Shown: positions 1 through 8,369 of the stretch, one piece after another
Position numbering within the stretch: position 1 is the first letter of the stretch
Layout of the letters: each line of letters opens with the position of its first letter
From: Streptomyces sp. NBC_00286
GTDB taxonomy: Bacteria > Actinomycetota > Actinomycetes > Streptomycetales > Streptomycetaceae
NCBI RefSeq assembly: GCF_036173125.1
Contig: NZ_CP108054.1
Coordinates: 2,046,001 to 2,110,000 of the forward strand
Direction of reading: 5' to 3'
Length of the DNA: 64,000 nucleotides
Made by a program: the position numbers and the translations under genes
Notes under the pieces: model-generated
Database searches by the model: none
What the model was told of the DNA's origin: nothing
Seen by the model: the letters and a program-made list of their open reading frames with translations, nothing else

Positions 1-144
1 CCGGGCCGCAACGCCACGATCGGCCTGTACGAGGCGGCCGACCCGGCGGAGTTGCACGACGCCCTCGCTTCCCTGCCCATGTGGAAGTGGATGGACATCA
101 CCGTCGAGGCACTCGCCACCCACCCACAGGAGAAGGCGCCTTGA
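1..144 (+). CDS. Muconolactone delta-isomerase-like protein, C-terminal part
   Basis: Only the last 47 residues are in the window; the start lies upstream. The tail reads like the C terminus of muconolactone isomerases: a short hydrophobic LP-x-x-x-x-MDI-x-V core followed by a L-x-x-HP ending, as in CatC. CatC isomerises muconolactone in the beta-ketoadipate pathway; proteins of this small ferredoxin-fold family also occur beside other ring-cleavage genes, so the exact substrate here is open. The stop (TGA 142-144) overlaps the TTG start of the next gene, which implies translational coupling and one transcript with the SDR and LigAB genes downstream. Confidence 0.7.
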   Translation, partial: PGRNATIGLYEAADPAELHDALASLPMWKWMDITVEALATHPQEKAP

Positions 145-929
145 CCGGCGGGGACGGCCGGGGCAACCGACGAGTCGCCGTGGTGACGGGCGCCGCAGGC
201 GGACTCGGGAAGGCCATCGCCCGCCGGCTGGCGCGGGACGGATTCACGGTCGCCGCCCTCGACATCGCCGAACCGGACCCGGACCCGGACTCGGACTCGG
301 ACTCGGACTCGGACCCCGGCGGCAGCGGCGAAGCCTCCGGCGTACGGCCATGGCAGTGCGACATCAGCGACCCGGCCGCGACCCGCCAGACCGTCGGCGA
401 GATCACCGAGGCGTACGGCGGAGTCGACGTCCTCGTCAACAACGCCGGCCTGCTCTCCGGCCGCGCACCCCTGCTGGAGACAAGCCCACACGAGATGCAC
501 CGCTTCTTCGACGTCAACGCCGTCGGCCCACTCCTCATGGTCCAGGCATGCGTGCCCTGGCTGACCAAGAGCCCGCACCGTGGACGGGTGATCAATGTGG
601 CGTCCCGCACCTTCTTCACGGGGGCCCCGGGCCAGATCGCGTACGTCGCCAGCAAGGGCGCCCTCATCGGCATGACCCGGGTGATGGCGCGCGAACTGGG
701 TGAGCACCGGATCACGGTCAACGCGGTGGCGCCCGCGCAGGTGGCCACTCCGGGCACTCGGGAGCACTCCGGCGACGAGGTGTTCGCCGCGACCATGCGT
801 CAGCAGGCGATCAAGGAGTTCGTCACGCCGGAGCACTTCGCGGGGCTCGTCTCGTATCTCGCTTCCCCGGACGCGGAGTTGGTCACCGGCCAGACGTTCG
901 TCTGCGACGGCGGCGGGCTCCTGCACTGA
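141..929 (+). CDS. Short-chain dehydrogenase/reductase (SDR)
   Basis: Classical SDR of 262 residues. The NAD(P)-binding TG-x3-GLG motif is at residues 16-23, NNAG at 100-103, the catalytic Ser at 155 and Y168-x3-K172. The TTG at 141 is chosen because a good ribosome binding site (GGAGAAGG, 129-136) precedes it and it overlaps the upstream stop; an in-frame ATG at 81 would overlap the upstream gene by 64 bases. Residues 46-59 are a run of alternating Asp-Pro and Asp-Ser dipeptides after beta-strand 2, an expansion not usual in SDRs. Its place between an isomerase and the LigAB genes suggests oxidation of an aromatic or dihydrodiol intermediate, which is inference. Confidence 0.85.
   Translation: MTGGDGRGNRRVAVVTGAAGGLGKAIARRLARDGFTVAALDIAEPDPDPDSDSDSDSDPGGSGEASGVRPWQCDISDPAATRQTVGEITEAYGGVDVLVNNAGLLSGRAPLLETSPHEMHRFFDVNAVGPLLMVQACVPWLTKSPHRGRVINVASRTFFTGAPGQIAYVASKGALIGMTRVMARELGEHRITVNAVAPAQVATPGTREHSGDEVFAATMRQQAIKEFVTPEHFAGLVSYLASPDAELVTGQTFVCDGGGLLH
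276..317 (+). repeat. In-frame hexanucleotide repeat in the SDR gene
   Basis: Seven consecutive 6-base units of GACCCG or GACTCG (the last one GACCCC) encode Asp-Pro and Asp-Ser dipeptides at residues 46-59 of the SDR. It lies in the region between the Rossmann strand 2 and the adenine-binding loop, where extra length should be tolerated. Confidence 0.9.
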
Positions 930-967
930 CGGCGCGCCCCCGCACGAGCCCCCAGGAGAGGAACGGC

Positions 968-1324
968 ATGTCCAGCAGCACACCCCAGGTGCCCGGCACG
1001 TACGTCTTCGACGCCGCCGAGAGTCGCCGCGGCCGAGCGCTGAACCGGCTCTGCGGGTCCCTCAAGGACGCCGGGAGCCGGGAGAGGTTCAAGGCCGACG
1101 AAGCCGCGTACTGCGAGGCGTACGGGCTCACGGCCGAACAACGGGAGGCCGTCCTGCGGCGGGACTGGAACCGGATGATGGAGCTGGGCGGCTCCATCTT
1201 CTACGTCTTCAAGCTCGCCATGGTCGACGGGAAGTCCATGCAGTACCTCGGCGGGGTCTTCACCGGCATGACCACCGAGGAGTTCGCGGAGTCGCTGAAA
1301 GCGGGAGGGCGGAACTTTGGCTGA
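968..1324 (+). CDS. Protocatechuate 4,5-dioxygenase-type alpha subunit (LigA-like)
   Basis: A 118-residue helical protein matching the small LigA subunit of extradiol class III dioxygenases, with the conserved stretch around RDWNRMMELGG and a GM-T-x-EEFAESL end. LigA forms the lid over the LigB active site and shapes the substrate pocket. A ribosome binding site (AGGAGAGGAACGGC) precedes the ATG. The stop overlaps the TTG start of ligB by eight bases, so the two subunits are probably translated together in equal amounts. Gallate and other catecholic acids are alternative substrates to protocatechuate. Confidence 0.8.
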   Translation: MSSSTPQVPGTYVFDAAESRRGRALNRLCGSLKDAGSRERFKADEAAYCEAYGLTAEQREAVLRRDWNRMMELGGSIFYVFKLAMVDGKSMQYLGGVFTGMTTEEFAESLKAGGRNFG

Positions 1325-2174
1325 GGTGATCTGGGGTCTGGCCACCTCGCATGTGCCGTCGATCGGTGCGGCCATGGACCACGGGAAGACGGCAGACCCG
1401 TACTGGAAGCCGCTGTTCGACGGGTACGGGCCGGCGCGGGAGTGGATGGCCGAGCACACCCCCGATGTCGCGGTGGTCGTCTACAACGACCACGCCAACG
1501 CCCTCGACATGAGCGTCACTCCGACTTTCGCGCTGGGGACGGCCGAGTCGTACCGGGTGGCCGACGAGGGGTGGGGCAGCCGACCGGTGCCGGCGGTCAT
1601 GGGCAACCCCGAGTTCTCCGACCATCTCGTGGAGAGCCTGATCGACGCCTCCTTCGACCTGACCGTCTACCAGGAACTGGACGTCGATCACGGTCTGACC
1701 GTCCCGCTGTCGGTGTACTGCCCGGACCCCGGCGAACGCTGGCCGTGCGCGGTCGTGCCCCTCCTGGTGAACGTCATCCAGTACCCGCAGCCGACCGCCG
1801 CGCGCTGCCTGGCCCTGGGCCACGCGCTCGGCGAGGCGATCCGCTCCTTCCCCGAGGACCTCAAGGTCGCCGTCTTCGGCACCGGTGGCATGTCGCACCA
1901 ACTCGCGGGCGCCCGCGCGGGGTTGATCAACCAGGACTTCGACCGGATGTACCTCGACGCGATCGAGCACGCCCCCGAGAAGCTGGCCGCGCTGACCCGC
2001 GAGGAGTACATCCGCGAGGCCGGCTCCGAGGGCATCGAGCTGATCATGTGGCTGATCATGCGCGGCGCGCTGGGGCCCCGTATCCGACGCGTGCACGAGA
2101 CGTACCACGTGCCCGCGTCGAACACGGCGGCCGGAATGGTCCTGTTCGAGAACCTCAGCCCGGGGGCATCCTGA
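1317..2174 (+). CDS. Protocatechuate 4,5-dioxygenase-type beta subunit (LigB-like)
   Basis: A 285-residue class III extradiol dioxygenase catalytic subunit. His12 (in ATSHVPS) and His59 (in YNDHAN) occupy the positions of the two iron-binding histidines of LigB, and a conserved GMSHQL segment lies near residue 193, where the catalytic histidine is expected. It would open the ring of protocatechuate or a related catechol next to a hydroxyl group using Fe(II) and O2. The TTG start at 1317 overlaps the end of the alpha-subunit gene and is preceded by GGGAGGGCGG. Last gene of the operon; the next gene is on the other strand and only ten bases away. Confidence 0.82.
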   Translation: MAEVIWGLATSHVPSIGAAMDHGKTADPYWKPLFDGYGPAREWMAEHTPDVAVVVYNDHANALDMSVTPTFALGTAESYRVADEGWGSRPVPAVMGNPEFSDHLVESLIDASFDLTVYQELDVDHGLTVPLSVYCPDPGERWPCAVVPLLVNVIQYPQPTAARCLALGHALGEAIRSFPEDLKVAVFGTGGMSHQLAGARAGLINQDFDRMYLDAIEHAPEKLAALTREEYIREAGSEGIELIMWLIMRGALGPRIRRVHETYHVPASNTAAGMVLFENLSPGAS

Positions 2175-2184
2175 GGAGCCGCGC

Positions 2185-3408
2185 TCAGAGGGACTTACGC
2201 TGCGGGAAAGCCGCTCGGACCTCCCAGCCGTGGCCGACCCGGGGCCCGGCCCACAGTGTGCCGCCCAGCGCGGTGACGCGTTCCGTCAGGCCGACGAGGC
2301 CGAAGCCGCCGCCTCGTGCGGCGGCGGGGAGCTGGGTGCCGCCGCGGCCGTCGTCCGCCACCGCGACCATCAGGCGCTGATCCTCGCACCACAGGCCGAC
2401 GCTGATCTCCGTGGCGTCGGCCGCGTGGCGTCGTACGTTCGTCAGGGCCTCCTGTACGACCCGGAAGGCAGCCGCCTGCACCTCGTGCGGGAGGTCGTCG
2501 GAGAGGGCGGGGTCCCGGTGGAGCGTGACCTTCTGGCCCGGGCTGGCGAAACCCTCGAGCAGGTCGGAGATGCCCGCGAGATCTCCGACGGGCCGGTGGT
2601 CGGCCGCGTCCGGTTGCCCGGTGTCGCGCAGCACACCGACCGTGAGGCGCATGGACGCGAGAGCCTCGGTGGCGGCGCGTTCGATGCCGGCCAGGACGGG
2701 GTCGAGGTCGTCACTCCCAGAGAGCCCGGAGGTCTCGGAGGTCCCGGAGCTCTCGGAGGTCCCGGAGGTCCGGGCCTCAGCCATCATGCGCGCGACCTGT
2801 GTCTGCACGAGGATCCCGGTGACATGGTGGGCGACGAAGTCGTGCAGGTCGGCGGCGATGGCCACGCGCTCGTCGCGTCGGGTCTCGGCCACCGCGACCG
2901 TCCGCTTGAAGTCCAGCGAACGCAGATACCCGGCGAGCATGCCGACCAGGCCGATCAGGAGCAGGCCGACCACCATGAATCCCAGTGGTTGATCGTCGGT
3001 CAGTGACCGGGCAAAGCCCACGGGCAGGGCGAGCCCGGCGACGCCTGCGAGCGTGCCGCACACCACAGCCCAGCGGGGCGGGCAGTGCCGTACGGCGATG
3101 AACAGCAGGCACAGCATGATCGTGATCTCGCCGGGGCCGAAAACGCGTTGTCCGCCGGTCAGCACGACCGCGACCGTCAGGGCCAGCGAAACGACGGCGG
3201 GCGCCGCGGTACGGACCTGCGGGGTGAGCCATGCGGGCCGCCGGCCGACCGGCCACAGGAGGGCGGCGAGGCCGACGGCGAGCACGGCGGCGCTCGGCCG
3301 GAGGTCATGCCCCTCGGCGCCCACCGCGGCGAAGTCGAGGAGACTCACCCCGAGCAGGGCGCCGAAGCCGAAGCCGCGGGCGCAGCCCTGGGCAGAAACG
3401 GATTTCAT
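2185..3408 (-). CDS. Orphan sensor histidine kinase (HisKA_3 / NarL-type)
   Basis: A 407-residue membrane sensor kinase. Several hydrophobic segments fill residues 15-165, followed by the dimerisation/phosphorylation helix with the H-box AADLHDFVAHH (phospho-accepting His189) and a C-terminal HATPase with an N-box around EALTNVRRHA and a DDGRGG motif. This architecture belongs to kinases that pair with NarL/LuxR-type response regulators, but no response regulator lies beside it, so it is an orphan here. Residues of about 213-233 are a Ser/Gly/Thr tripeptide repeat inserted between the H-box helix and the rest of the dimerisation domain. Confidence 0.85.
   Translation of the reverse strand: MKSVSAQGCARGFGFGALLGVSLLDFAAVGAEGHDLRPSAAVLAVGLAALLWPVGRRPAWLTPQVRTAAPAVVSLALTVAVVLTGGQRVFGPGEITIMLCLLFIAVRHCPPRWAVVCGTLAGVAGLALPVGFARSLTDDQPLGFMVVGLLLIGLVGMLAGYLRSLDFKRTVAVAETRRDERVAIAADLHDFVAHHVTGILVQTQVARMMAEARTSGTSESSGTSETSGLSGSDDLDPVLAGIERAATEALASMRLTVGVLRDTGQPDAADHRPVGDLAGISDLLEGFASPGQKVTLHRDPALSDDLPHEVQAAAFRVVQEALTNVRRHAADATEISVGLWCEDQRLMVAVADDGRGGTQLPAAARGGGFGLVGLTERVTALGGTLWAGPRVGHGWEVRAAFPQRKSL
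2715..2772 (-). repeat. In-frame 9-bp repeat in the sensor kinase gene
   Basis: About six diverged copies of a 9-base unit (GGTCCCGGA or GGTCTCGGA on the + strand) encode Ser-Gly-Thr / Ser-Glu-Thr type triplets inside the kinase dimerisation region. Confidence 0.8.
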
Positions 3409-3576
3409 GCGGTCACCGTAAGCGAGCCCGCCGACCCCGGGGATCGGCCGAACGGCCGAGGGGCCCGGCCGTGAGCTGTGGCATCGTGGCCGTTCGGCCG
3501 ATGCGGGCGCCCGGGCCCGGGGGCGAGGGTGGAGCCGTTACCTTTCCTCGGACAGCAGGACCTCAGGAGTACGTAC

Positions 3577-3951
3577 GTGAAGCAGCGCAGCGGATTCATC
3601 GTCGGCGCCGTCGGCGGTGCCATCGCCGTGGTCGCCGTGGGCGGCGTCGGCACGTATCTGCTCTCCGGGACCGAGTCGAACACCATGCTGAACGGCTACA
3701 GCACGGTGAGGGTGGACGGTCAGAAGGCCCTGTCGGCGAACATCGTCGAGGGCCGCACTGAGGCCAAGTACAACCCGCTGCCCTGGGTCGGCGAGAAGAT
3801 CACCGGCGTGACCTGCCCGACCGGCCTGAAGGCGGTCGCCGGGACCACCCTCACCTGCACCGGCAAGGACGAGGACGGCAAGGCCGTCGACATCCGCGTG
3901 ACCGTGGTCAGGGCCTCGGACCGCTCCGTCACCTGGAAGTTCGAGCGCTGA
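3577..3951 (+). CDS. DUF4333-family membrane-anchored or secreted protein
   Basis: A 124-residue protein with an N-terminal hydrophobic helix (residues about 7-28) after a short basic start, then a small extracytoplasmic domain containing two cysteines (VTCPTG and LTCTGKD) in the spacing seen in actinobacterial DUF4333 proteins. Function of the family is unknown; the cysteines may form a disulfide. GTG at 3577 is preferred over upstream in-frame starts because CAGGAGT lies just before it. Monocistronic, divergent from the sensor kinase. Confidence 0.75.
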   Translation: MKQRSGFIVGAVGGAIAVVAVGGVGTYLLSGTESNTMLNGYSTVRVDGQKALSANIVEGRTEAKYNPLPWVGEKITGVTCPTGLKAVAGTTLTCTGKDEDGKAVDIRVTVVRASDRSVTWKFER

Positions 3952-4115
3952 GACGGTGTCCCGCCGCCGGGTCAGCGGGAGGTGCTCAGCCGGGTGGACG
4001 CCCTGGTCCAAGGGGCGAGCAAGGACGTTGCCCTGTAGGACCCATGTGTCCGGTGCATGGCTGTGCGGCCAGGCCGAGCCTGGCCGCACAGTGCTGCGTT
4101 CCCCCGCAGGGATGC

Positions 4116-4718
4116 TCACCTACTGGGGGTGCTCCTCCCGGCCGTCCCCCAGGCGAGCAGCGCGAAGCCCAGGGCGAAGCCGAGCATCGTCCATACACCG
4201 CGCGGCCAGAAGATGTGGCTGTCGACGAAGAACCAGCCGGCCACCAGGAGCACCACCGTGCCGGGAAGGATGCGGACGCCGTGCCTCGGGAGCAGCGCGA
4301 CCGCCGTGGCGACGATGGCTGCGATGAGGGCGTAGACACCGGCCTGCCCGAGTGCCTCGCCCGTGTCGTAGAGCGGGCGTTTGACCGGTCCGAGTGCCGC
4401 GGTCTCGGCGACGTGCTCGACCGCGGTTCCGGCCCCGATGCCGGCGACGGCGTCGAGGCCGGTGTAGAAGGCCGCGTAGCCGAAGGCGCACACCCAGGCC
4501 ACCACCGTGGCGACGCCCGCGAGATCGAGTCGGGGCCGACGCCACAGCGGGACCAGGAGGCCGACCGTGAGCAGAGGAAAGACCGGGAGCAGCGCGATGT
4601 GCAGGTCGGTCCAGTCCGCGGCCGTCGACCTGGACAGCCCGTGCGGATGCGCGAGGCCCGCGACGGCGAGCAGGAGAGGGGCGGCGGTGACGAGGGCGAT
4701 GGTTCGGATGGTTGCCAT
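4116..4718 (-). CDS. Multi-pass membrane protein of unknown function
   Basis: A 200-residue, strongly hydrophobic protein with about five predicted membrane segments and an N-terminal signal-like helix. A WTDLHIALLP segment and a FFVDSHIFWPRG segment near the end are polar islands at membrane edges. No family was recognised. It is transcribed away from the pyruvate carboxylase gene's 3' end on the same strand; a 23-bp direct repeat lies just upstream (4775-4823). Confidence 0.65.
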   Translation of the reverse strand: MATIRTIALVTAAPLLLAVAGLAHPHGLSRSTAADWTDLHIALLPVFPLLTVGLLVPLWRRPRLDLAGVATVVAWVCAFGYAAFYTGLDAVAGIGAGTAVEHVAETAALGPVKRPLYDTGEALGQAGVYALIAAIVATAVALLPRHGVRILPGTVVLLVAGWFFVDSHIFWPRGVWTMLGFALGFALLAWGTAGRSTPSR

Positions 4719-4774
4719 GCCTGCGAACGTAGGTGCGTCACGTCACCGGATACGGCCGCGTAAGGGACTCGTAA

Positions 4775-4823
4775 GACACTACGAGCCGCCGGGCCCGTAT
4801 GACACTACGAGCCACCGGGCCCG
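4775..4823. repeat. Two-copy 23-bp direct repeat upstream of the membrane-protein gene
   Basis: The unit begins GACACTACGAGCC and ends CCGGGCCCG; copies lie at 4775-4797 and 4801-4823 with one mismatch and a 26-base period. It sits 57 bases upstream of the ATG at 4718, a possible operator position, and also just downstream of the pyruvate carboxylase stop. Confidence 0.75.
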
Positions 4824-4888
4824 CCCGCTCTTCGGCCGACTGCTCTTTCGGCCGCCGACCGGACAGGCCCGGCGTCTGACGCGACACC

Positions 4889-7800
4889 TCAGCGGATCTC
4901 GAGCAGAAGGTCGCCGCCCTCGACCTGCTGGATGGAGCCGATCGCCAGGCGGGCCACGGTGCCGCCGCGTTGGGCCGTGATGGCGGCCTCCATCTTCATG
5001 GCCTCGATGGTGGCGACGGTCTGCCCGGCATCGACGGACGCCCCTTCCTCGACCTGCAGCGTGACGACACCGGCGAAGGGCGCGGCGACCTGACGGTCGT
5101 CGCCGCGATCGGCCTTCTCGGCGACCTTGACGTCGGTGACGATCGAGGTGTCGCGCACCGACACCGGCCGAAGCTGCCCGTTCAGGCTGGCCAGCACGCT
5201 GCGGTAGCCGCGCTCGTCGGCTTCGGAGATCGCCTCCAGTTCGATCAGCAGGGTCACGCCCGGTTCCAGGGTGACGGTGTGCTCGGTGTCGGGTTCGAGG
5301 CCGTAGAAGAAGTCCTTGGTGGAGAGCACCGAGGTGTCGCCGTAGGTCTCGCGGTGTGTGTCGTACGCCTTGGTCGGGCCGGGGAACAGCAACCGGTTCA
5401 GCGTGGTCCGTGGTGCGTCGCGCAGCCCGCTCCGGTCGTCGTCGGACAGCTGTGGCGGCTGTGCCTGCGCGGGGCGGCCTTCGAGGGCGCGGGTTCGGAA
5501 GGGCTCCGGCCAGCCTCCGGGCGGATCGCCCAGTTCGCCGCGCAGAAATCCGATCACCGAGTCCGGCAGGTCGAACTTGGCGGGGTCGGATTCGAAGGCG
5601 CTGGCCTCGACTCCGGCGCCGACCAGGTGGAGCGCGAGATCGCCCACGACCTTGGAGGAAGGGGTGACCTTCACCAGCCGGCCCAGCATCCGGTCGGCGG
5701 CGGCGTAGCAGTCCTCGATCAGCTCGAAGCGGTCCCCGAGTCCGAGTGCGATGGCCTGCTGGCGCAGGTTGGACAGTTGCCCGCCGGGGATCTCGTGGTG
5801 GTAGACGCGTCCCGTGGGCGAGGCCGGCCCGGCCTCGAACGGCCGGTAGACCTTGCGCACGGCCTCCCAGTAGGGCTCGAGGTCACCGACGGCCTGCAGA
5901 GACAGGCCGGTGGCCCGGTCGGTGTGGTCGGTGGCCGCGACCAGGGCGGACAGCGAGGGCTGGCTCGTCGTGCCGGCCATCGACGCGACGGCCGCGTCGA
6001 CGGCGTCGACTCCGGCGTCGATCGCCGCGATCAGGGTGGCCAGCTGCCCGCCCGCCGTGTCGTGGGTGTGCAGGTGCACCGGCAGGTCGAAGCGTTCCCG
6101 CAACGCGGTGACCAGCTTCCTGGCCGCGGGTGGGCGCAGCAGCCCGGCCATGTCCTTGATCGCCAGGACGTGCGCGCCGGCCTCGACGATCTGATCGGCC
6201 AGCCGCAGGTAGTAGTCGAGGGTGTAGAGCGGCTCGGCCGGATCGGACAGGTCGCCGGTGTAGCACAGGGCCACTTCGGCCAGCGCGGTCCCGGTCGCCC
6301 GTACGGCCTGGATGGCCGGGCGCATCTGCGCGACGTCGTTGAGCGCGTCGAAGATGCGGAAGACGTCCATGCCGGTCGCGGCGGCCTCGGCGACGAACGC
6401 GTCGGTCACCTCCGTCGGGTAGGGCGTGTAGCCGACGGTGTTCCGGCCGCGCAGCAGCATCTGCGTGCAAATGTTGGGCACCGCCTCGCGCAGCAGCGCG
6501 AGCCGTTCCCATGGGTCCTCGGCCAGGAACCGCAGGGCGACGTCGTAGGTCGCGCCGCCCCAGCACTCCAGACTGAGCAACTGCGGTGCCATGCGCGCGA
6601 CATGCGGCGCTACGGCGAGCAGGTCCCGGGTCCGTACCCGGGTCGCCAGCAGCGACTGGTGGGCGTCGCGGAACGTGGTGTCGGTGACCGCGACCGCGCG
6701 TTGCCGGCGCAGGTCGGCGGCGAACGCCTCGGGGCCGAGCGCGGCGAGGCGCTGCCGGGAGCCCTCAGGCGGTGGCTCGGAGAGGTCGGTGGCGGGGAGT
6801 TTTTCGGCGGGTTCGACGACGGCGGGCCGCGGCCCGTGCGGCTTGTTGACGGTGGTCTCGGCGAGGTGGTGCAGGATGCGGCTGCCGCGGTCGGCCGGGG
6901 GGCGGGCCCGCAGGAGCTGGGGGCGTTCGTCGATGAAGCTGGTGGTGACGTGCCCGGCCTGGAAGTCGGGGTCGTCGAGTACGGCGGCCAGGAAGGGCAG
7001 GTTCGTGGAGACCCCGCGGATGCGGAACTCGGCGATGGCGCGGCGGGCCCGGCGGGCTGCGTTGGAGAAGTCGTGGCCGTAGCAGGTCAGTTTGACCAGC
7101 ATGGAGTCGAAGTGGGCGCTGACCTGGGCACCTGTGTGGACGGTGCCGCCGTCGAGCCGCACGCCGGGGCCTCCCGGGGACCGGTAGGCGGAGATGGTGC
7201 CGGTGTCGGGCCGGAATCCGTTGGCGGGGTCCTCGGTGGTGATGCGGCATTGCAGGGCGGCGCCGGAGAGGACGATGTCGTCCTGGGTGAGGCGGAGTTC
7301 GGGCAGGGTGGCGCCGGATGCGATCCGCAGCTGCGCCATCACCAGGTCTCGGTCGGTGACCTGCTCGGTCACCGTGTGCTCCACCTGGATCCGGGGGTTC
7401 ATCTCGATGAACACGTGGTTGCCGCGCTCGTCGACCAGGAACTCGACGGTGCCCGCGTTCACGTAGCCGATGTGGCGGGCGAAGGCGACGGCGTCGGCGC
7501 AGATCCGCTCCCGCAGCCGCGGGTCCAGATTCGGAGCCGGGGCGATCTCGACGACCTTCTGGTGCCGGCGCTGCACCGAGCAGTCCCGCTCGTAGAGGTG
7601 GACGACGTTGCCGACGCCGTCGGCGAGGATCTGCACCTCGATGTGGCGCGGGTTCACCACGGCCTGCTCCAGGAACACGGTGTCGTCCCCGAAGGCGGAC
7701 TTCGCCTCCCGCATGGCCGCCTCGATGGCGTCGCGCAGCTCCGCCGGCTCGGCGACCCGCCGCATGCCGCGTCCACCGCCGCCGGCGACAGCCTTGACGA

Positions 7801-8266
7801 ACAGCGGGAACCCGACGTCGTCGGCCGCGGCCAGCAGAGCCTCTACGTCCGTTGTCGGCGCCGACGACGCCAGGACCGGGACCCCGGCCTCGCGGGCCGC
7901 CGCGATCGCCCGGGACTTGTTGCCCGTCAGGTGCAGCACCTGCGCGGGCGGACCGATGAACGTGATGTCCGCGTCCGCGCAGGCGGCGGCCAGGCCGGGG
8001 TTCTCCGACAGGAAGCCGTAGCCGGGGTAGACCGCGTCCGCACCAGCCTTGCGCGCGGCCTTGATCACCTCGTCGACCGAGAGATACGCCCGCACCGGGT
8101 GCCCGCGCTCGCCGATCAGGTAGGACTCGTCGGCCTTCGCCCGGTGCAGCGAGTTGCGGTCCTCGTACGGGAACACCGCCACCGTGGAGATTCCCAGCTC
8201 GAACGCGGCCCGGAAGGCCCGGATCGCGATCTCGCCGCGGTTGGCCACGAGAACTTTGGCGAACAT
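4889..8266 (-). CDS. pyc: Pyruvate carboxylase
   Basis: A 1125-residue single-chain pyruvate carboxylase. In order: biotin carboxylase domain (start KVLVANRGEIA, ATP-grasp loop GGGGRGMR, active-site region HLYERDCSVQRRHQK), carboxyltransferase domain (DTTFRDAHQSLLATR, metal-site HLHTHDTAG), and a C-terminal biotinyl domain with the biotinylation motif EAMKME. It makes oxaloacetate from pyruvate, bicarbonate and ATP. Of two adjacent ATGs (8269, 8266) the second sits seven bases from GAGGAG. The length fits the family exactly and nothing looks broken. It appears monocistronic; the downstream neighbour is an unrelated membrane protein. Confidence 0.97.
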   Translation of the reverse strand: MFAKVLVANRGEIAIRAFRAAFELGISTVAVFPYEDRNSLHRAKADESYLIGERGHPVRAYLSVDEVIKAARKAGADAVYPGYGFLSENPGLAAACADADITFIGPPAQVLHLTGNKSRAIAAAREAGVPVLASSAPTTDVEALLAAADDVGFPLFVKAVAGGGGRGMRRVAEPAELRDAIEAAMREAKSAFGDDTVFLEQAVVNPRHIEVQILADGVGNVVHLYERDCSVQRRHQKVVEIAPAPNLDPRLRERICADAVAFARHIGYVNAGTVEFLVDERGNHVFIEMNPRIQVEHTVTEQVTDRDLVMAQLRIASGATLPELRLTQDDIVLSGAALQCRITTEDPANGFRPDTGTISAYRSPGGPGVRLDGGTVHTGAQVSAHFDSMLVKLTCYGHDFSNAARRARRAIAEFRIRGVSTNLPFLAAVLDDPDFQAGHVTTSFIDERPQLLRARPPADRGSRILHHLAETTVNKPHGPRPAVVEPAEKLPATDLSEPPPEGSRQRLAALGPEAFAADLRRQRAVAVTDTTFRDAHQSLLATRVRTRDLLAVAPHVARMAPQLLSLECWGGATYDVALRFLAEDPWERLALLREAVPNICTQMLLRGRNTVGYTPYPTEVTDAFVAEAAATGMDVFRIFDALNDVAQMRPAIQAVRATGTALAEVALCYTGDLSDPAEPLYTLDYYLRLADQIVEAGAHVLAIKDMAGLLRPPAARKLVTALRERFDLPVHLHTHDTAGGQLATLIAAIDAGVDAVDAAVASMAGTTSQPSLSALVAATDHTDRATGLSLQAVGDLEPYWEAVRKVYRPFEAGPASPTGRVYHHEIPGGQLSNLRQQAIALGLGDRFELIEDCYAAADRMLGRLVKVTPSSKVVGDLALHLVGAGVEASAFESDPAKFDLPDSVIGFLRGELGDPPGGWPEPFRTRALEGRPAQAQPPQLSDDDRSGLRDAPRTTLNRLLFPGPTKAYDTHRETYGDTSVLSTKDFFYGLEPDTEHTVTLEPGVTLLIELEAISEADERGYRSVLASLNGQLRPVSVRDTSIVTDVKVAEKADRGDDRQVAAPFAGVVTLQVEEGASVDAGQTVATIEAMKMEAAITAQRGGTVARLAIGSIQQVEGGDLLLEIR

Positions 8267-8369
8267 CATCCGACTCCTCGACATCGGCGGAGAAACCACG
8301 ATGGGCCAGTATGGGCCGTACGTGCGCGCTTGGGCGCCCTGTAGGAGTGAACGCTCCGCGACGGAGCGG

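Noticed and set aside
4970..8344. A 1124-residue open frame opposite pyruvate carboxylase
   Set aside because: It is a mirror of the highly biased pyc coding strand, has no domain and no ribosome binding site; long antisense frames are expected at this GC content.
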